NCBI GenBank assembly: GCA_037389465.1
Contig: JAZARR010000074.1
Coordinates: 5,394,001 to 5,458,000 of the forward strand
Source: Baylisascaris procyonis
Lineage: Eukaryota > Nematoda > Chromadorea > Rhabditida > Ascarididae
Direction: 5' to 3'
Length of the DNA: 64,000 nucleotides
This document shows, in pieces, positions 30,823 to 43,315 of this stretch. Made by a program: the position numbers and the translations under genes. How positions within the stretch are numbered: the first letter of the stretch is position 1; every line of letters starts with the position of its first letter. Below the pieces are notes generated by a model. That model ran no database searches, was not told where the DNA came from, and saw only the letters and a list, made by a program, of their open reading frames with translations.

Positions 30823-31452
30823 ATGGCACACTCGCTGCGAACCGCGAACGGACCTGAGCTCCGTTCGCAGACAACGATGGCTGATCGTTGCGAACAACGA
30901 ACCGATCTGTGCTCATATTCTTACAATACTCCTACAACCGATCCGCACTGCTACCGTAACCTGCAATTACGGTAACTGCAAGTTGCACAAGTCGTTCACA
31001 ATACAATCATACAGTAGCGGATGATGGAAATGCGCAGACTTCGACTAGATGAATGTAATTTTCTTTCAACTGATCTCATTAGAATGCCGAATCATTCCAC
31101 CGTTCGAAATTTCAGCTAACTTATAGCACCGAACATGGTTTTTCTCGATGTGCCCATCTTCATTGCATTCGTGCAATAGAGATGCCTAAACTTCCAACAG
31201 GAATGCTGCTAACATTATTGCCACTTAATATTCAATACTATGTCTGAATGTTTTTCAGTGTTTTTTTAATTTGTCCATAGCCATAAAGAAAACATGAGTT
31301 CACTTAAAAAGCATCATAATGAGCTCAAAAAACCTGTAATTTCTACGGTAGCCAAAGAAATGCTCAAAGAAGTCACATCTATGGCCAGTGACTATCTTCG
31401 GCGAGTTATGCTGGCTGGATTTGAGTTTCAAAACGGCGTTGAGCCGCGCTAA
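30823..31452 (+). CDS. candidate two-exon gene, divergent from ZNF330, unknown product
   Basis: Exon 1 at 30823-30971 starts with ATG (MAHSLRTANG) and can splice at CG/GTAACT. Exon 2 at 31281-31452 can begin after CCATAG; the phases agree, giving about 106 residues. Exon 2 alone, from an internal ATG at 31294, reads as a compact helical, Lys-rich peptide (PVISTVAKEMLKEVTSMASD and on). No family is recognised. The exon 1 region is GC-richer than its surroundings and also opens a 64-codon frame on the minus strand (30722-30916), so exon 1 could be a composition artefact. The ATGs of this gene and ZNF330 would be about 420 bp apart, head to head. Confidence 0.28.
30844..30868. repeat. 9-bp hairpin in the ZNF330 upstream region
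   Basis: GCGAACGGA at 30844-30852 and its exact complement TCCGTTCGC at 30860-30868, loop of 7. It lies amid several GTTCG/CGAAC words. It could be a DNA-binding palindrome or chance. Confidence 0.4.
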
Positions 31453-31714
31453 TGGTTAGACGGCGTCCTTCAAATTTAGCGACTCGTCGTACATCTATTT
31501 ACTCATTCATCAAAGTTGCTATTTGCACCTAGCAAACTTGCAGTTAAACGGGTGGGACTTTTAGCTTTTATGCAGAAATATGTTGATTTGAGATATGGCA
31601 TCGTTGAGTGTGGAATAGAGGGTTTTCCGGATGAAAAAAATTGACCACAATTTAATTAAAATTAGTCTTAATGCCGTCGCAGTGCAAGCAGCTCACAAAA
31701 TCCGATAGCATTAG

Positions 31715-31814
31715 TACCCTTGAGGTATGGATTTAGGAAGTCTCGATGCTGCAATTTAATATTCTACCCTTGAGATATGGATTTAGGAAGTCTCGATGCT
31801 GCAATTTAATATTC
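31715..31814. repeat. 50-bp tandem duplication
   Basis: 31715-31764 is repeated head to tail at 31765-31814 with one difference (GAGGTATGG against GAGATATGG). The near-identity means it is recent or an assembly artefact. Confidence 0.9.
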
Positions 31815-31911
31815 TATGTTAATGCATCGCTCAGATATACGATGCTTTGTAGTTCGCAGCAGCTGTTTTACAATCAGCTTTTCCAATCCAATAAGTGCAC
31901 AACTTGGGTGC

Positions 31912-32220
31912 TTATGTGTTTATTAGAGCAAAGCAACAAGTCGACAAGAACAGAATGAATACTGCCAAATTATATCTGCTGTCTATGAGTATGTACGGCA
32001 ATTTCACTTCGGCAATAAAAGTTAGAGCAGTGAAATTTAGGCAATATACTTTTTTTCCAAAAACTATGACATGACCCGTATACAAGCTAACTTTCAATCG
32101 ACCGTCGGCTTCAAAAAGTGTCATTTTAAAGGCGTCACAAGTTTTCCGTATTTTTTTATCCACCCATTGAATTTGGTTGTTTAATTGCACAACTCTTTCC
32201 ACAAAGTTCAAAGTTAACAT
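31912..32220 (-). CDS. hypothetical open frame, 102 aa, low support
   Basis: ATG-initiated, beginning MLTLNFVERVVQLNNQIQWV, charged in the first half and hydrophobic at the C-terminus (LAVFILFLSTCCFALI), which could be a membrane anchor. No family or splice context was found. The length is within chance for this composition. Confidence 0.22.
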   Translation of the reverse strand: MLTLNFVERVVQLNNQIQWVDKKIRKTCDAFKMTLFEADGRLKVSLYTGHVIVFGKKVYCLNFTALTFIAEVKLPYILIDSRYNLAVFILFLSTCCFALINT

Positions 32221-32940
32221 TATGGTTATTTATGCATTAGTTCGTGTTATATAATTTATTTTCATTCTACAACACCTATATTTTCTAAAAAAAAAAACTT
32301 TACCGACATGCAGCGCACAAGCGATGAAATGTAAAGAATCCCATGATCTGCTATTGCTGAATTGAATAAATCCCCGTGTCGAAGTTATAATCATTTGAAG
32401 TAGGGTGGCACAACTAAAATGGTTAGTTTTTTATGGTCTGAGTTTGAAATTTTATGCCTACCCTGCTCAATTTGCTTGCATAATTTCCGGTTCATTTTGT
32501 TTGCCCTTAGATTGATATTTTCCGGTTCATTTCACTCGTTTTTATTGGCTTCTAAGGTGAGTGTAGCAGTGAGAGCTACCACTTAATAGCAGCAGCACTC
32601 ATAAATTATGAAAGTTGTCACAATAGTTACCATGTATTGCTGAAGTGACTTTGAACAAATAGTTAATCAATTTACCCCATATCTCATTACACGGAAGCTG
32701 AATGATCGATGTGGATCTCCTCAAGAGTGTTCGACTCGTTAGTAGTACGGCATTTGAATAAATGCGATCGTGAAAACGCTTTAATTGTGACGCAAACTCA
32801 TTAAATATGCTAAAGTGATTATCATTGAACGATCGTAATCGTTCAAGCAAAAGGATTCATACGATAGGTTTCAAGCAGCTAGCAATAAAGCACACCAGAT
32901 GAAACCGATAAGGAAAAAAGAAAGCCGAGTGATGTTCTAG

Positions 32941-33160
32941 ATGTGGCAGCGCAGAGTTGAAAGTGAGTAGGCTTCATCATTTGGGAGAACCTCACCATAT
33001 TTCGTCCCCAACTTCAAGCAATCATATTATATGTGATCCCCAAATGCTGCAAAAATTCAGGCAACATTTTGAAGATGCAGAAATTGAACAGTTTCGAGAA
33101 GTTTTAAAAGATTTTGACCGGCAGACTCGACGACGATGGAATGAGATAGTGGGATTGTGA
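32941..33160 (+). CDS. probable terminal exon, unknown protein
   Basis: Opens at an acceptor TTCTAG (32935-32940) and reads 72 codons to TGA. The C-terminal half is strongly helical and charged (FRQHFEDAEIEQFREVLKDF, then a DRQTRRRW basic patch). The coding-like composition is clearer than for most anonymous frames here. The acceptor leaves one leading base, so an upstream exon ending in phase 2 is required; none could be fixed. No domain is recognised. Confidence 0.38.
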
Positions 33161-34525
33161 GATTGAAGAGCATTGGATTCTAATATTTGCATATGTTCCT
33201 TATGTATTTTTTTTTTTGCTCGATATATGTCAATCCACAGAGCTAAAGTAGAAAGTCTTGCAAATGTGCAAAATTAGATCAAAACGTATTATTGAGATCT
33301 GGTCGTTCACTATAAATCTGGTTTTGCTGTTGCTAATTTGCATATCGTAAAATTGTGAATATAGTGTGTATCATAGCATAACCAGCTTCAAAATCTTTCA
33401 CAATGATTCATTAGATATGAGGAGAATTATAGTCATCTGAATGTGTTAACGTAGTTCACCTTATTTTGCTTGTTTTATTTTTATTTTTTTTGATAACTTA
33501 TCAAACAAGTTGAGTGGCAAACAAAAGATAAGATCGCGCCAGCTTCCCAGATATGCCTCTTCATGTGTTTCTTAATAGCTGCAGAGATAAGGCAAAACAA
33601 TAATTTTCTCTTCTTTCATTTGATCTTTATTTCTTGAATTGAGGTTATTTCATCGATAATGGCCATTCAACTACTACAGACTTTAATCTTAATTCTAAAA
33701 GACTGCTTGCTGCAAATCTCAAAATTTCTTCTGCCATCTACGAATATTTATAAAGAAAACATGTGAATGCATTTGCCAATATCTTTATATCGGAAGAATT
33801 CGTATATAATGATGTTCTCCGAAGAATGAAAAGCGAACAACATTTATGCAGAATTCCGAGAAGAAATCTGCAGTGAATATTGAGAGAAAATTGTTTTGCA
33901 CATTGGCAAAATATTCAAATCACAACAAAGAAAACAACTTGTGAAACATTCTTGCATAACGCTCATCATCAGCCACTTATTCGCTAATGGAATGGTTCCG
34001 ATACGGAATTGCATTTGTTCATTGAATGAATCACCAAAACTGAAACTTCATTTCGACGTTCATCTTAAAAAGCTAAAAAAATCGTCAAAAGTGAAATTCT
34101 TGAATTTTAATACCCAAATGGAGTTACTGATAGAAGTTGGATCAAATTATACGTAGTTGAATTCATGCAAGAATGAAATACGATAGAAATAAACGATACA
34201 CAACATATATATCAACGACAATAAAAACACAATTATATTTATAACACAAAAGAGAAAAAAAAAAACATTGCGAACGTTTTCGGAAAAAAAAGAAAGAGTT
34301 GATCTACTTGTAGTGTGAAATACGCCTTATACATGAATGCTTGGTGCCAATAATTAAAGAAGGCTTTTAATCATACGCCAATTCTACGCAAACTTTCACC
34401 AACATTTTTAGTTAAAATCTAAAGAATTTTAACTATAACAACAAATTTGTATCGGAATATACTCATAATATTGCTGAAGTAAGGCTAGGAATATTTCAAG
34501 AATTGGTGAAAAAAAGCTTTTTCAG

Positions 34526-34623
34526 CAACAATCGACATAATAGAAGAAATTGAAGTTGAGGGACGAATCATAGTGAAATTGAGGAATGGTCCATATAATT
34601 ATGTGGATTTGAACAACAAATGA
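34526..34623 (+). CDS. possible terminal exon with a faint lamin-tail-like motif
   Basis: After a GCTTTTTCAG acceptor the frame reads 31 residues (TIDIIEEIEVEGRIIVKLRN, then GPYNYVDLNN) to TGA. The I-x-E-x-E-G-x-x-V-x-L-x-N run recalls the start of lamin-tail domains in intermediate filaments, but the domain would be truncated, so the likeness is weak. Needs an upstream exon ending in phase 1. Confidence 0.28.
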
Positions 34624-35395
34624 GGAGAATTTTAACATTCCTTCCTATATGATTTATCCTTGTTAATGGAATTACAACGAAAGCCTTATTGTAAGTGAAA
34701 TCGGATTCTTTTGGATATTCTCGAAAAATTCTTAAATTTCATCAGTTAGTGCCGAGAAAGCAGAAACCATATCAGTTACATTACTGATTACATTTCTGAT
34801 CTAATTACGTTACATTTTACTGCTACATTATACTAACTCATTGTTATACGAAATGAAATCATGTTTGGCATCATAGATGATTTAATAAAGTAAAGTTTTT
34901 TTGTTTTTTTTAAATAAAAAATTTTGCTCCAACCAATTCACTTAAATAGCTCGCAATATGCGAGTTGCTCGCAAATGCACAAGCTTATCAGCAAATATTC
35001 GCGTAAATTGGCGCTTATAGGATGGTACACTTAGGGAAGACAGCCCATTTCTCTTTTTGGGAAGTATTACCCAGTTGTGATGAAAAAAAAAATCGATCAT
35101 TTATTTGGCCAAAGCAATTCCCCATAAAACTCCTGTATACAGCACGTGAAGCAGGTAACTTATTCAATAGAACCATATTCGAGTCACCTCAGTGAGAACT
35201 ATATAAGAATTCATGACGCTCAATTTAATATCTATAGCTCTAGCAGCCAGCCAAAAAAAAAAAACAGTATAGTTTTTGGGTCGTGAATTTAGTTACCAAA
35301 TTTAAAATATTCATAAAAAATTCTAGATATTTTTTTCAACGTTGAATTTTTGAAATATCCCCGGAGCGTAACAAAAAACGATACATGATATGGAA

Positions 35396-35578
35396 TTAAT
35401 GAGCACGGAATGAATGCGATTGTGATGTGGTATAATTGTTTGGTGCAGATGCGAGGCAGCCAGATGACGATGAGAACGGACTTCCGTCAACCCCTTGAGC
35501 CTTTGAGAAGGAACTGATGAATTGATTCGAGCATGCGAATGCTGATTTCAATCGATACATCGCTGAAAATGACTTCAT
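35396..35578 (-). CDS. hypothetical Ser-rich C-terminal exon or small ORF
   Basis: A 60-codon frame (ATG at 35578) containing an internal TCATTTTCAG acceptor, so the true exon may start a few codons later. The product is Ser-rich (SPFSSSSG; TTSQSHSF). No family is recognised. Confidence 0.28.
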   Translation of the reverse strand: MKSFSAMYRLKSAFACSNQFISSFSKAQGVDGSPFSSSSGCLASAPNNYTTSQSHSFRAH

Positions 35579-35999
35579 TCGATACTCAAATTCTAGCCGC
35601 CTTCATCTTCAAGAATGGATTATCTGCTTCAATTTTTGAATCTCTAAACAATTCTTTGATAAAGAAGGACGGATAACCAAACAATGAAGATAAAACTCCT
35701 TTGCATCGCTTTTTATATGAATTGAGAGACATACTGTTTATGCATGTAATAAATAATAAAAGGAATGGAAATGAATGAAAGTGAATAAAAAGACTTTTTT
35801 TGCACCTCACTTTGCCTGTCTCATGCATGTGAACTATTTCAGAAGCATTTTTCACTACTAAAAACAATTATCTAAGAATATAAATTGAGCCAGCCCTGTC
35901 ATAGCACCGATCACAGCTCGCATAGATGTTTACCCCTCTCCGCTCCCCCCTCCGCTTCTACTCGTCCAAACTAGAAAATTCCAAAGTTTCTTTCGGCAA

Positions 36000-38900
36000 T
36001 CCCAAATTCGGTTTCATTAATCAAAGCAAATAGGATAGAGCCTATCACGGATGAGTGAAATTACATTGTTGAGCGCGTAAACGAAGGTAAAGCAGCTGAT
36101 AAGCAATTTCGTCAAAATAAAAAGGTTCATTGTTGAGGAATGGGAAGTTTGTCACTTCCCGCGGGGAAGTCATAAGTCTCCCTCTATGACGCAGCATTCT
36201 TAAGATATTCGGAAGCCTAAAAATTGAAAAAACCTCTTAATTCATAGTCACTTCAAAAAAAAAAAACGATATTAACGAAGAGCCCAGTATTCACTAAAAA
36301 TAATAACCAAAGAGTAAGTACTCGAAGGAAAACACGATGCCAACAGAATCGTTAGAGCTGTTACATTTCCCCATACTCTCCAGAATCAACGATTTATGCT
36401 TCAAAATCTCTTTTCACCAAATGTTCATAATCACTTTCAAGTGGAAGTTGTTCATTGATAAACATAGCTCATAAATTAATTCAAAACATATTCAATGCAT
36501 AATAGTTTACAAAACAAATGGGAATTTTTTTATTTTTTTGGAAGATGACCAATATTCATAAGAAATCCTAGAATAGAATGGAATGAGAAGGAATGCGAAT
36601 TGTGTTCCAAGGGTTCAAAATTATGAAAAATTGAAGGCAGTGAAAATTTTCTCACATTTATCGTATCCTTTATGCATACCGAATTTCGTACGTTCAGAGC
36701 ACAACCAACTGCCCACATGTCCTCCATCATTTGATGTCCAATATGTTGGAAATTCCTTTACGAAATGATTCGCTCGCTCATCTACAAGTCGCATATTATT
36801 ATTTAAAGCAATAAAATCATATGCAACTCTTCTGAAAAGTTCCCAAATTAATATGCGATAGTATTGCTATGAACGTGAACGATAAAAGCAAATGCTAATA
36901 ATTCCCACTATCGACTTGCATCAACTCCGAGAAGGTCTATTATATTGTTATGAAAGATGAACTAGTTTTGGTTGCTATTTAAGGAAGAAGACTCAAACTA
37001 CACAATTATCTATATTTATTTTTTAGTTGCCCATCAAATAAGTTTTTTTTCCCCAAGTGAATCGTGGTGATTACTTCCGGTGCAATTTCTACGGAATCAT
37101 AATTTTTAACGATATCAGTATTGTGCAAATAAGCATCATTATTAGAGTTATTACTATAACCATGAGAAGGTTATAGCCAAGCTAGTTTCACTAACTCTCA
37201 TATCGGTTAGATGTTTCATATGTTTATCATTAGGATGCGTAATATAAACGGCTAAAAAAATCCCTCAAATAACGCGAGTAATATTATGTCAGAATCAATG
37301 AAAATTTTCGATAAAATTGCATGAAAAACTATTGAAAGTAATGCAATCATCAGATTTGATCGTTCATTTTTTTTTTTTTCATTTGCATAATCATATTATT
37401 TCAATCTCAATTCAATAAACAATTATAAATTCATTCATGGTGATCGGTTAATTTTGCAATTGTATTTTGATTTTATTCGGAATATAAACGAGTTCATTCA
37501 ACGCTATATTATAAGAAGCTAAACATTAAAAAATTTTAATGAGCTAGAATGATCTTTGATCAGATAATATTATGCGCTCAGAGATGCCTGATGGCATTTT
37601 CGCTTGCAATGACGCTTCGGCGGTTTTTTTTTTTTTTTATTCGCATTCAAGTACTTACGCATATTGCAATTAAACTGATTTATGATCAAGCAATATTATA
37701 TCTGAGAAAATAGCGAAAGTTGGCAAAACAATCAAATCGAAGCTTAGAAATTTAAAATCTCCATGTGAAAGTAACGTCCGATATAAAGGACTTAATGATG
37801 AGCAATATAAACAACCGTGATAATTCATAGTGGTTATTTTCGTATAGATGAAATGATAACTGGAAATTATGCAAAATACCGTTTCATATTTTTTGTTGCG
37901 TGATAATTGCATAGCATTAACGTAGCACTAAACGTTACATGAAATGCTGTGAACTAACTTCTCATATCATTTCATCCAATGATGGACATTTTCATAGGCA
38001 CAAGTGTCCAAAATTCTCTTTATGCATTCAATTCAAATTCGATTACATGGTCGTCTAATGTTTGCTCAGCATTTGAATACTTTTTATAATCGGAATATGT
38101 CGAGAAAAACTATGCGAGTGAATTGAGAGTGCAATTTGACTCGAGAGTCGTTTATTACTAATTTTTTATAGATCCAATCGTAAAATTTTGGAGAGTTTTC
38201 GCCATTCAATTGAAACTTCAAAAAAACTCCTCAAATTTCCTTCCTCTAGAGATCATCACAGCATCAATGCAGAAGAACTCTGATCATTTAATCTCAGTAA
38301 TGACGATATATGAAAAAATCAATAATGACGGTAAATGAAAAAAGTATTCCAGCGGAAAGAAAATGCAAAGAAAAAATGTGGGTGATGACTGATGTTAGAA
38401 AGAGGAAATTACAACCGATTATAAACAATAGTGCATTCATTATATCAATGTGAACATAAAAAAAAAATCCACATCAAAATTGCGCATTATATTTTTATCC
38501 GTCTCAATGCTTTGATGATTACGCAAAACTGCGATGGATTTTTTTTTCATTCAGCGCTTTCATTTCCGCATTCAAAAACCTTCGATATCAATCAAATATT
38601 GTGAGCACTAACACTAAACTTATTCGTGATGAAGCGTTTACTATTCAGCATAAACGAGCATGTGCAAAAAAGACATGAAAAACAAACTCACCTTTTGATT
38701 GATCCCTCCTTCGCGGTAATCCACAAATTGACCTACTCTCATAATAAGCATTCTTGTCAAGGTTAGCTCCCATTCAACTGCAAAATTATATTCGCTCATT
38801 AATAGTTAATGACGCATTTCGAAACGATAGAGTCGGATGTTTTAATAAAGAGTGAATCAAGTTAATAGGTTCAACGGAACCAACTACTGGAAGATCAGAC
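36000..38900. other. gene-poor interval
   Basis: No supported gene. A short hairpin (GGGAAGT at 36142-36148 against ACTTCCC at 36154-36160) and poly-A/T runs are present; otherwise it is A+T-rich spacer. Confidence 0.5.
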
Positions 38901-38957
38901 ATTAGAGAGCATAGAAACAGAATATAAATGTATATAAGTGGTGACGAGTTGAAAATT

Positions 38958-39515
38958 ATGAATCTTCATATTTCCCACTTTCTGAGTTTTGAATTTTATT
39001 ATCTGCTGGTTATAAGCTCCATCGCAGCATTATTTAGCATGATCCGCCAAAATGTAAGTTTTCATTAGGAGCGTTAACACCTGAAGTTAGAGATTCTTTC
39101 AGAAACAAATGTCAAAGATATAATAAGTCAATAAAAATCGCACGGCCATGGAAGGCAGATGGCATTCAACTGCATGTAAGCGCCGAATGAATGCAGAGAA
39201 GGTATGCCATCCGTTTGCCATTGGAGAGCACTGGCGCCTTGCATGATATTTGCAGATCAGCATTGAAAATGAACTGCTCTGCAAAGAGAATGCTTCCCTA
39301 AATGATCGTAGACACAGATGTACGGAAGCAATCAGTGAAAGGTGGCTCAGCTGTCTTCCAAATGTTGTACATATGGGACCATAATGCATCCGAAAGGAAA
39401 TTATGACCACTTCAAGGAGGAAATATCCACAAAAAAAGTTGACGGCAGCACTACTTCCGTCGTATATTGGCGCCTCTCAACGAAGATCCTCCAAAAAGCT
39501 GTAGCATAGATATTT
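38958..39515 (+). CDS. possible multi-exon gene, model unresolved
   Basis: Several coding-looking pieces on the plus strand: an ATG exon at 38958-39053 with a hydrophobic signal-like stretch (YYLLVISSIAALFSM) ending at a strong GTAAGT donor; a piece at about 39104-39176 opening after TTCTTTCAG and ending at GTAAGC; a piece from about 39253 opening after ATTTGCAG (ISIENELLCKENASLNDRRH) to a stop at 39384; and an overlapping frame to 39515. Phases do not allow all of them to join, so at least one boundary is wrong. No family is recognised. A 103-codon minus-strand frame overlaps and is probably a shadow. Confidence 0.25.
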
Positions 39516-40230
39516 CTGCATTTCCCAGTTGAAATGAAGTGTTCAATCGAAGCAGCGCTTATAAACGACAGAGAATAACTCTTTTTTTAGACATAATTGC
39601 TGTTGTTCTCGAACTCGAAATCGTTCCAAAGCGGATGCGAAAATTTCAAATTTTTGAAAGCACAAACGAACGCTTCATTGAGCTTTTATTTATAAAATAA
39701 ACTCGATAATTTTTTTTCTGAAGAGAGACATTTTGGGTTATGCTGTGATTGTCTTTCGAGAGCCTCTTCCATTTGAGAAATCGCAAATCGGTGGAAAAAA
39801 TTATGACAGTCTAACGCAATAAATCTCAGACATTGACGTCCTCTTTGGACGATAACTTTCAAGAATTTCAAACTATAACATCCAATAAATTCAAACAAAA
39901 TTTGAAGAATATTTACGAAGCTGTTTTCTTCCCCAAAATTGGCTCATTTTTTCAACTCATAATCCATTATCTTCTCATTCTGCCTTAAAAATATACTCTC
40001 AAAGAGTTTCACGCAGGCGCTTATCGGTTTTATTTGCCATAGAATGCGCATCAAACCTATGCCAATTTGATTCTAGAGTATAAATACGATATACTTGTGC
40101 AGGGAACAATTTCATCCAAGGTGGCGAAATTTTTTTTGATGGGGAAGGTAGCGGGAATTTCAGGGAATATTCGAAAAACTTTCGAAAAAAAAAGTTTCAT
40201 TGAGCATATAAATGCGTTTCGCTTTTTCAG

Positions 40231-40556
40231 CTACGGATATAAAATCCTCTCATCAAATTACTAACTCTAAATGTGAATCAATACGGAAAGCTTTGCTATT
40301 AGCGTTAAGCATAAAGGCTAAGCGACTATCGAGAGGAAAAGTTAGCCGAACACCATCACTTGCAAAGGAGCAAACGAACGGAAATTCAATTAAAGAATCA
40401 GCTTGCGTGGGCGCACACAACGTTGTTATAGAAGAGTGTTTTTGCCTTCGAAATTTGCCCCTTAGATGCATATTGGAAATGCACTATCATTTTTTTTTTA
40501 ATATATACTCGAAATTCATACAAGCGCAGCCTCCAAATCATACCTATCGTATCTAA
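40231..40556 (+). CDS. probable exon, unknown protein (about 107 aa)
   Basis: Opens after a strong acceptor CGCTTTTTCAG and stays open 108 codons to TAA. The first two thirds look coding: charged, Ser/Lys-rich, with no low-complexity bias (TDIKSSHQITNSKCESIRKA onward). The last third after a poly-T run is less convincing and may be intronic; GTTAGC and GTGGGC donors are possible. An unspliced ATG at 40212 would also fit the frame. No domain is recognised. Confidence 0.35.
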
Positions 40557-41685
40557 TCGCTTCTTTAGAAAGATTCTGCTAAAACAGAACGCCGAAACTA
40601 CCAGTTTATTACCAGCCAGAGTTGAATTCATATAGATCTATATCTAAAACGTTCGCCTGTCTATGCTTTGCGACGGTAAGCCAAGGATGTAGCTGAAGGA
40701 TAGCCCTTGTTCAATCTTCTCTAGTTTTTTGAGCATTTGGTTCATGGGCATTGCGAAATTTTAGAGTGCCTGATGCAATATGTTATGATCATGTAGTGCG
40801 ATCTAAAGAACCGTCTCGGTGACGGAGGATTTTACTGTTGGTAGTCATAATCTTGAGCCAAGATGTGATGCTATGTCCGAATAAGTAACAAAGAGAAACG
40901 TAATAGTACAATTAAGCGAACAGAAAAAGCGGTGATGATCTCATTTAAGCTCAATGTGGGATTTTGTTTTAACTATAATTGTTTTCAATAATATTTTAAC
41001 TATAATTGTCCAACAGAAACAGCTCCTCAATTCCTATCTCACTCCCCTCCAACGCCCCCTTCCCTCACCTTGCGCTATCATAAATATTTTAAATAGAGGA
41101 TGAGGATTAATGCTAAAGAAAGTTTACAAGAAGCTAAAGGCGGCAGCAGACGAATATTGTAAAATATTGCGGTATACATATCTTTCTATAAAAAATTATT
41201 CTTTTTTAAATTTCAGTATGTTGTCACAAGAAAACACAACGCAATGCGATACAGTGCACAATTATGCATTGATACGAATTACACCTTTTTGAATGTAAAT
41301 TCTTCTGATTGAAAAAAAAAATTCCACTAGAATAGTATAGCGCAATAAATTTTTAAAGGAATTGATTTTCTTTTTACCTTGAATTGAGTCAAATAAGATT
41401 TTTTTTCGTTACCAAGAAGAATAATGGTTAGAATTGGGTTGCCCACCGTAATTTTTCACTGAGCGTTTTAAAAATTCTCTTTTGAGATTTAAAGGATTTT
41501 TTTTTCAAATACTTGATATGCTGATGATTGGAAAGCTGAGCGAAAATAATGCATCAAGCGGCTAAGACGTATTGCTTTCATTTCACATCAATCTGCTATT
41601 TATGAGGCAATATCGGAAGACTACCTTTTGCTTTTTTTTCCGATTTCATTGCTTGAGGAAAGTTCCATAAGACAGCTGAATTGAA

Positions 41686-41919
41686 ATGTACCGCACAAAC
41701 TGTGATCACTGCTCTACAAATAGCGATCGCAGCCGCATACTGTGTGGAACAGTGCGTTGCGAATATCTTCGCTTCTTCGAAGCTCTCTCACAGATCGGAC
41801 AGCAAAAACCGGACATAGAGGCAATCTCTCCTTCAGGATTCCCCATCCTTAGTGGTTGCCTCAATAACAGTATGCATGACGCCATAAAGCTTTCTTATAT
41901 TGGGCGTGACGTAGACTAA
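41686..41919 (+). CDS. hypothetical protein, 77 aa
   Basis: ATG to TAA with balanced base composition, unlike the flanking A+T-rich DNA. The N-terminus is Cys-rich (CDHC at 6-9, then C at 20 and 25), followed by a mixed globular-looking sequence (EYLRFFEALSQIGQQKPDIE). No family is recognised; the Cys spacing could bind zinc but is not diagnostic. It could be a single exon of a larger gene. Confidence 0.4.
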   Translation: MYRTNCDHCSTNSDRSRILCGTVRCEYLRFFEALSQIGQQKPDIEAISPSGFPILSGCLNNSMHDAIKLSYIGRDVD

Positions 41920-42312
41920 AAGAATCAAATGGTGTAGATCTTACCTTATAGTGACAGTGATTGAAAATGCTAAAAAGTTTAGTCAACCTTTGAGCCAAAT
42001 AATTTCAAAGATGACAAAACATAGGTATTCTATATTGTCAGCAATTTATTATCATTCAGAATCTAGGCTCATCGAAGAAATTTCTTCACTGAATTTGCAA
42101 ATGTCGATATCGGTTGAACTTCTTTAAGTTCGCATTATTCGATTGCTTGGTGTGATGTAAGGAAGTGAGTAATGATGAGGATAGTGACTATAAAAAGATG
42201 AAGCAATAATGATATAATAAAAATTATACGAAAAAAAAAACAGTTATCTTAGACGAATTGTTAATCACTGATGGTTTAGCTCGAATGTTTTCGTGGCGAA
42301 AAAGCTTTTTCA

Positions 42313-42419
42313 TTCCGCCCACGAAGTGGGAAAACTTTGTTAAGGCTAGAGGTGAGACGAAGCCAACTATCGAGATGAAAAAGCTCTTTTAATTGCACTT
42401 CAGCCCCATTGGGGCGGAA
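42313..42419. other. locally structured segment with nested hairpins
   Basis: TTCCGCCC at 42313-42320 pairs with GGGCGGAA at 42412-42419. Inside are CCCAC/GTGGG with loop GAA (42318-42330) and GCCCC/GGGGC with loop ATT. It is G+C-rich for this window and lacks an open frame. It could be a structured RNA or the remnant of a small inverted-repeat element; no promoter was found. Confidence 0.35.
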
Positions 42420-43126
42420 AATTGTACGATGATCCTATCATAGCATTCTGCATTTCTCTACAAAAAAGACAATCTCAGAAGTGAATGAATGAGTGAATTG
42501 CGGCTCGATATTTTTTTTTTTTTTTTTTTTGCTGACTATAGCAGGGAGTTTCAATGAGCAAATTTTAACGCAAACAACGATGCGATTTAACTAGATTTTT
42601 TTTTTTTTTTTGCGCAAAATTGCTCAATTGCTCAAAATTTTATTCCTCTAAATTAGAGATTACTTCTTTTTTTTTTAATTTCTTCAACTAGCACTACAAA
42701 AAAAATTCACAAATTCCTCATTGAGTTCATCTAAAATTTGTAAAATTCACTCAGAAAGGAAATATTCGACAAAATATTTATTTGAATATTAGTGATAAAT
42801 TGTTCATTCGAAAGGTAGCAAAATGATATCCGCTAATCCAGTAAAGCTTTATATTAGCCTTCGATGAATTAGTGATATGAAGAGCAATTCGCAGAATTTT
42901 TACGAATGAGAATTTTCTGCTTTAAAAGCAATAAAATTTAGTGTCTCACTCTTAAGCATCCGTTCAAATGCTCAAAACGTTCCGTCAGTAAATGGTATTT
43001 GCACGATGTTTTATGTTGGATAACGCACTTAGATCAAAAACTTATAAAATCTCGGATTCTTTAACTAAACTGGGCAACACACTCTCATATAAATCCGTAC
43101 ATGATGGCTGAAATTTGAGTGATCAG

Positions 43127-43315
43127 TACAATAGAAAATGTCCTCAAAAGGTTCATGTCAATGGGGAAAGTTTTACTTTCGCCCCATCACATTCATATGG
43201 GCACAGAATGGCTATCAGTGGGATTTATAACTACGAAAAGCTAAGGCGATCGACTAAATGCGATGGTATGAAAAAAATTCAGTTTTACTGCAGCCACAGC
43301 CTTCTGTATGTGTGA
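43127..43315 (+). CDS. probable exon, unknown protein
   Basis: Opens after TGATCAG and continues 62 codons to TGA (YNRKCPQKVHVNGESFTFAP onward), with four cysteines and a mixed, globular composition that looks coding. There is no ATG in frame at the start, so an upstream exon is needed. No domain is recognised. Confidence 0.33.
   Translation, partial: YNRKCPQKVHVNGESFTFAPSHSYGHRMAISGIYNYEKLRRSTKCDGMKKIQFYCSHSLLYV

Noticed and set aside
32599..32850. 83-codon minus-strand frame
   Set aside because: It has no ATG at its start and no acceptor after the upstream stop, so it cannot be an exon as read.
39099..39410. 103-codon minus-strand frame
   Set aside because: Overlaps better coding-like plus-strand pieces with good acceptors and donors; probably an antisense shadow.
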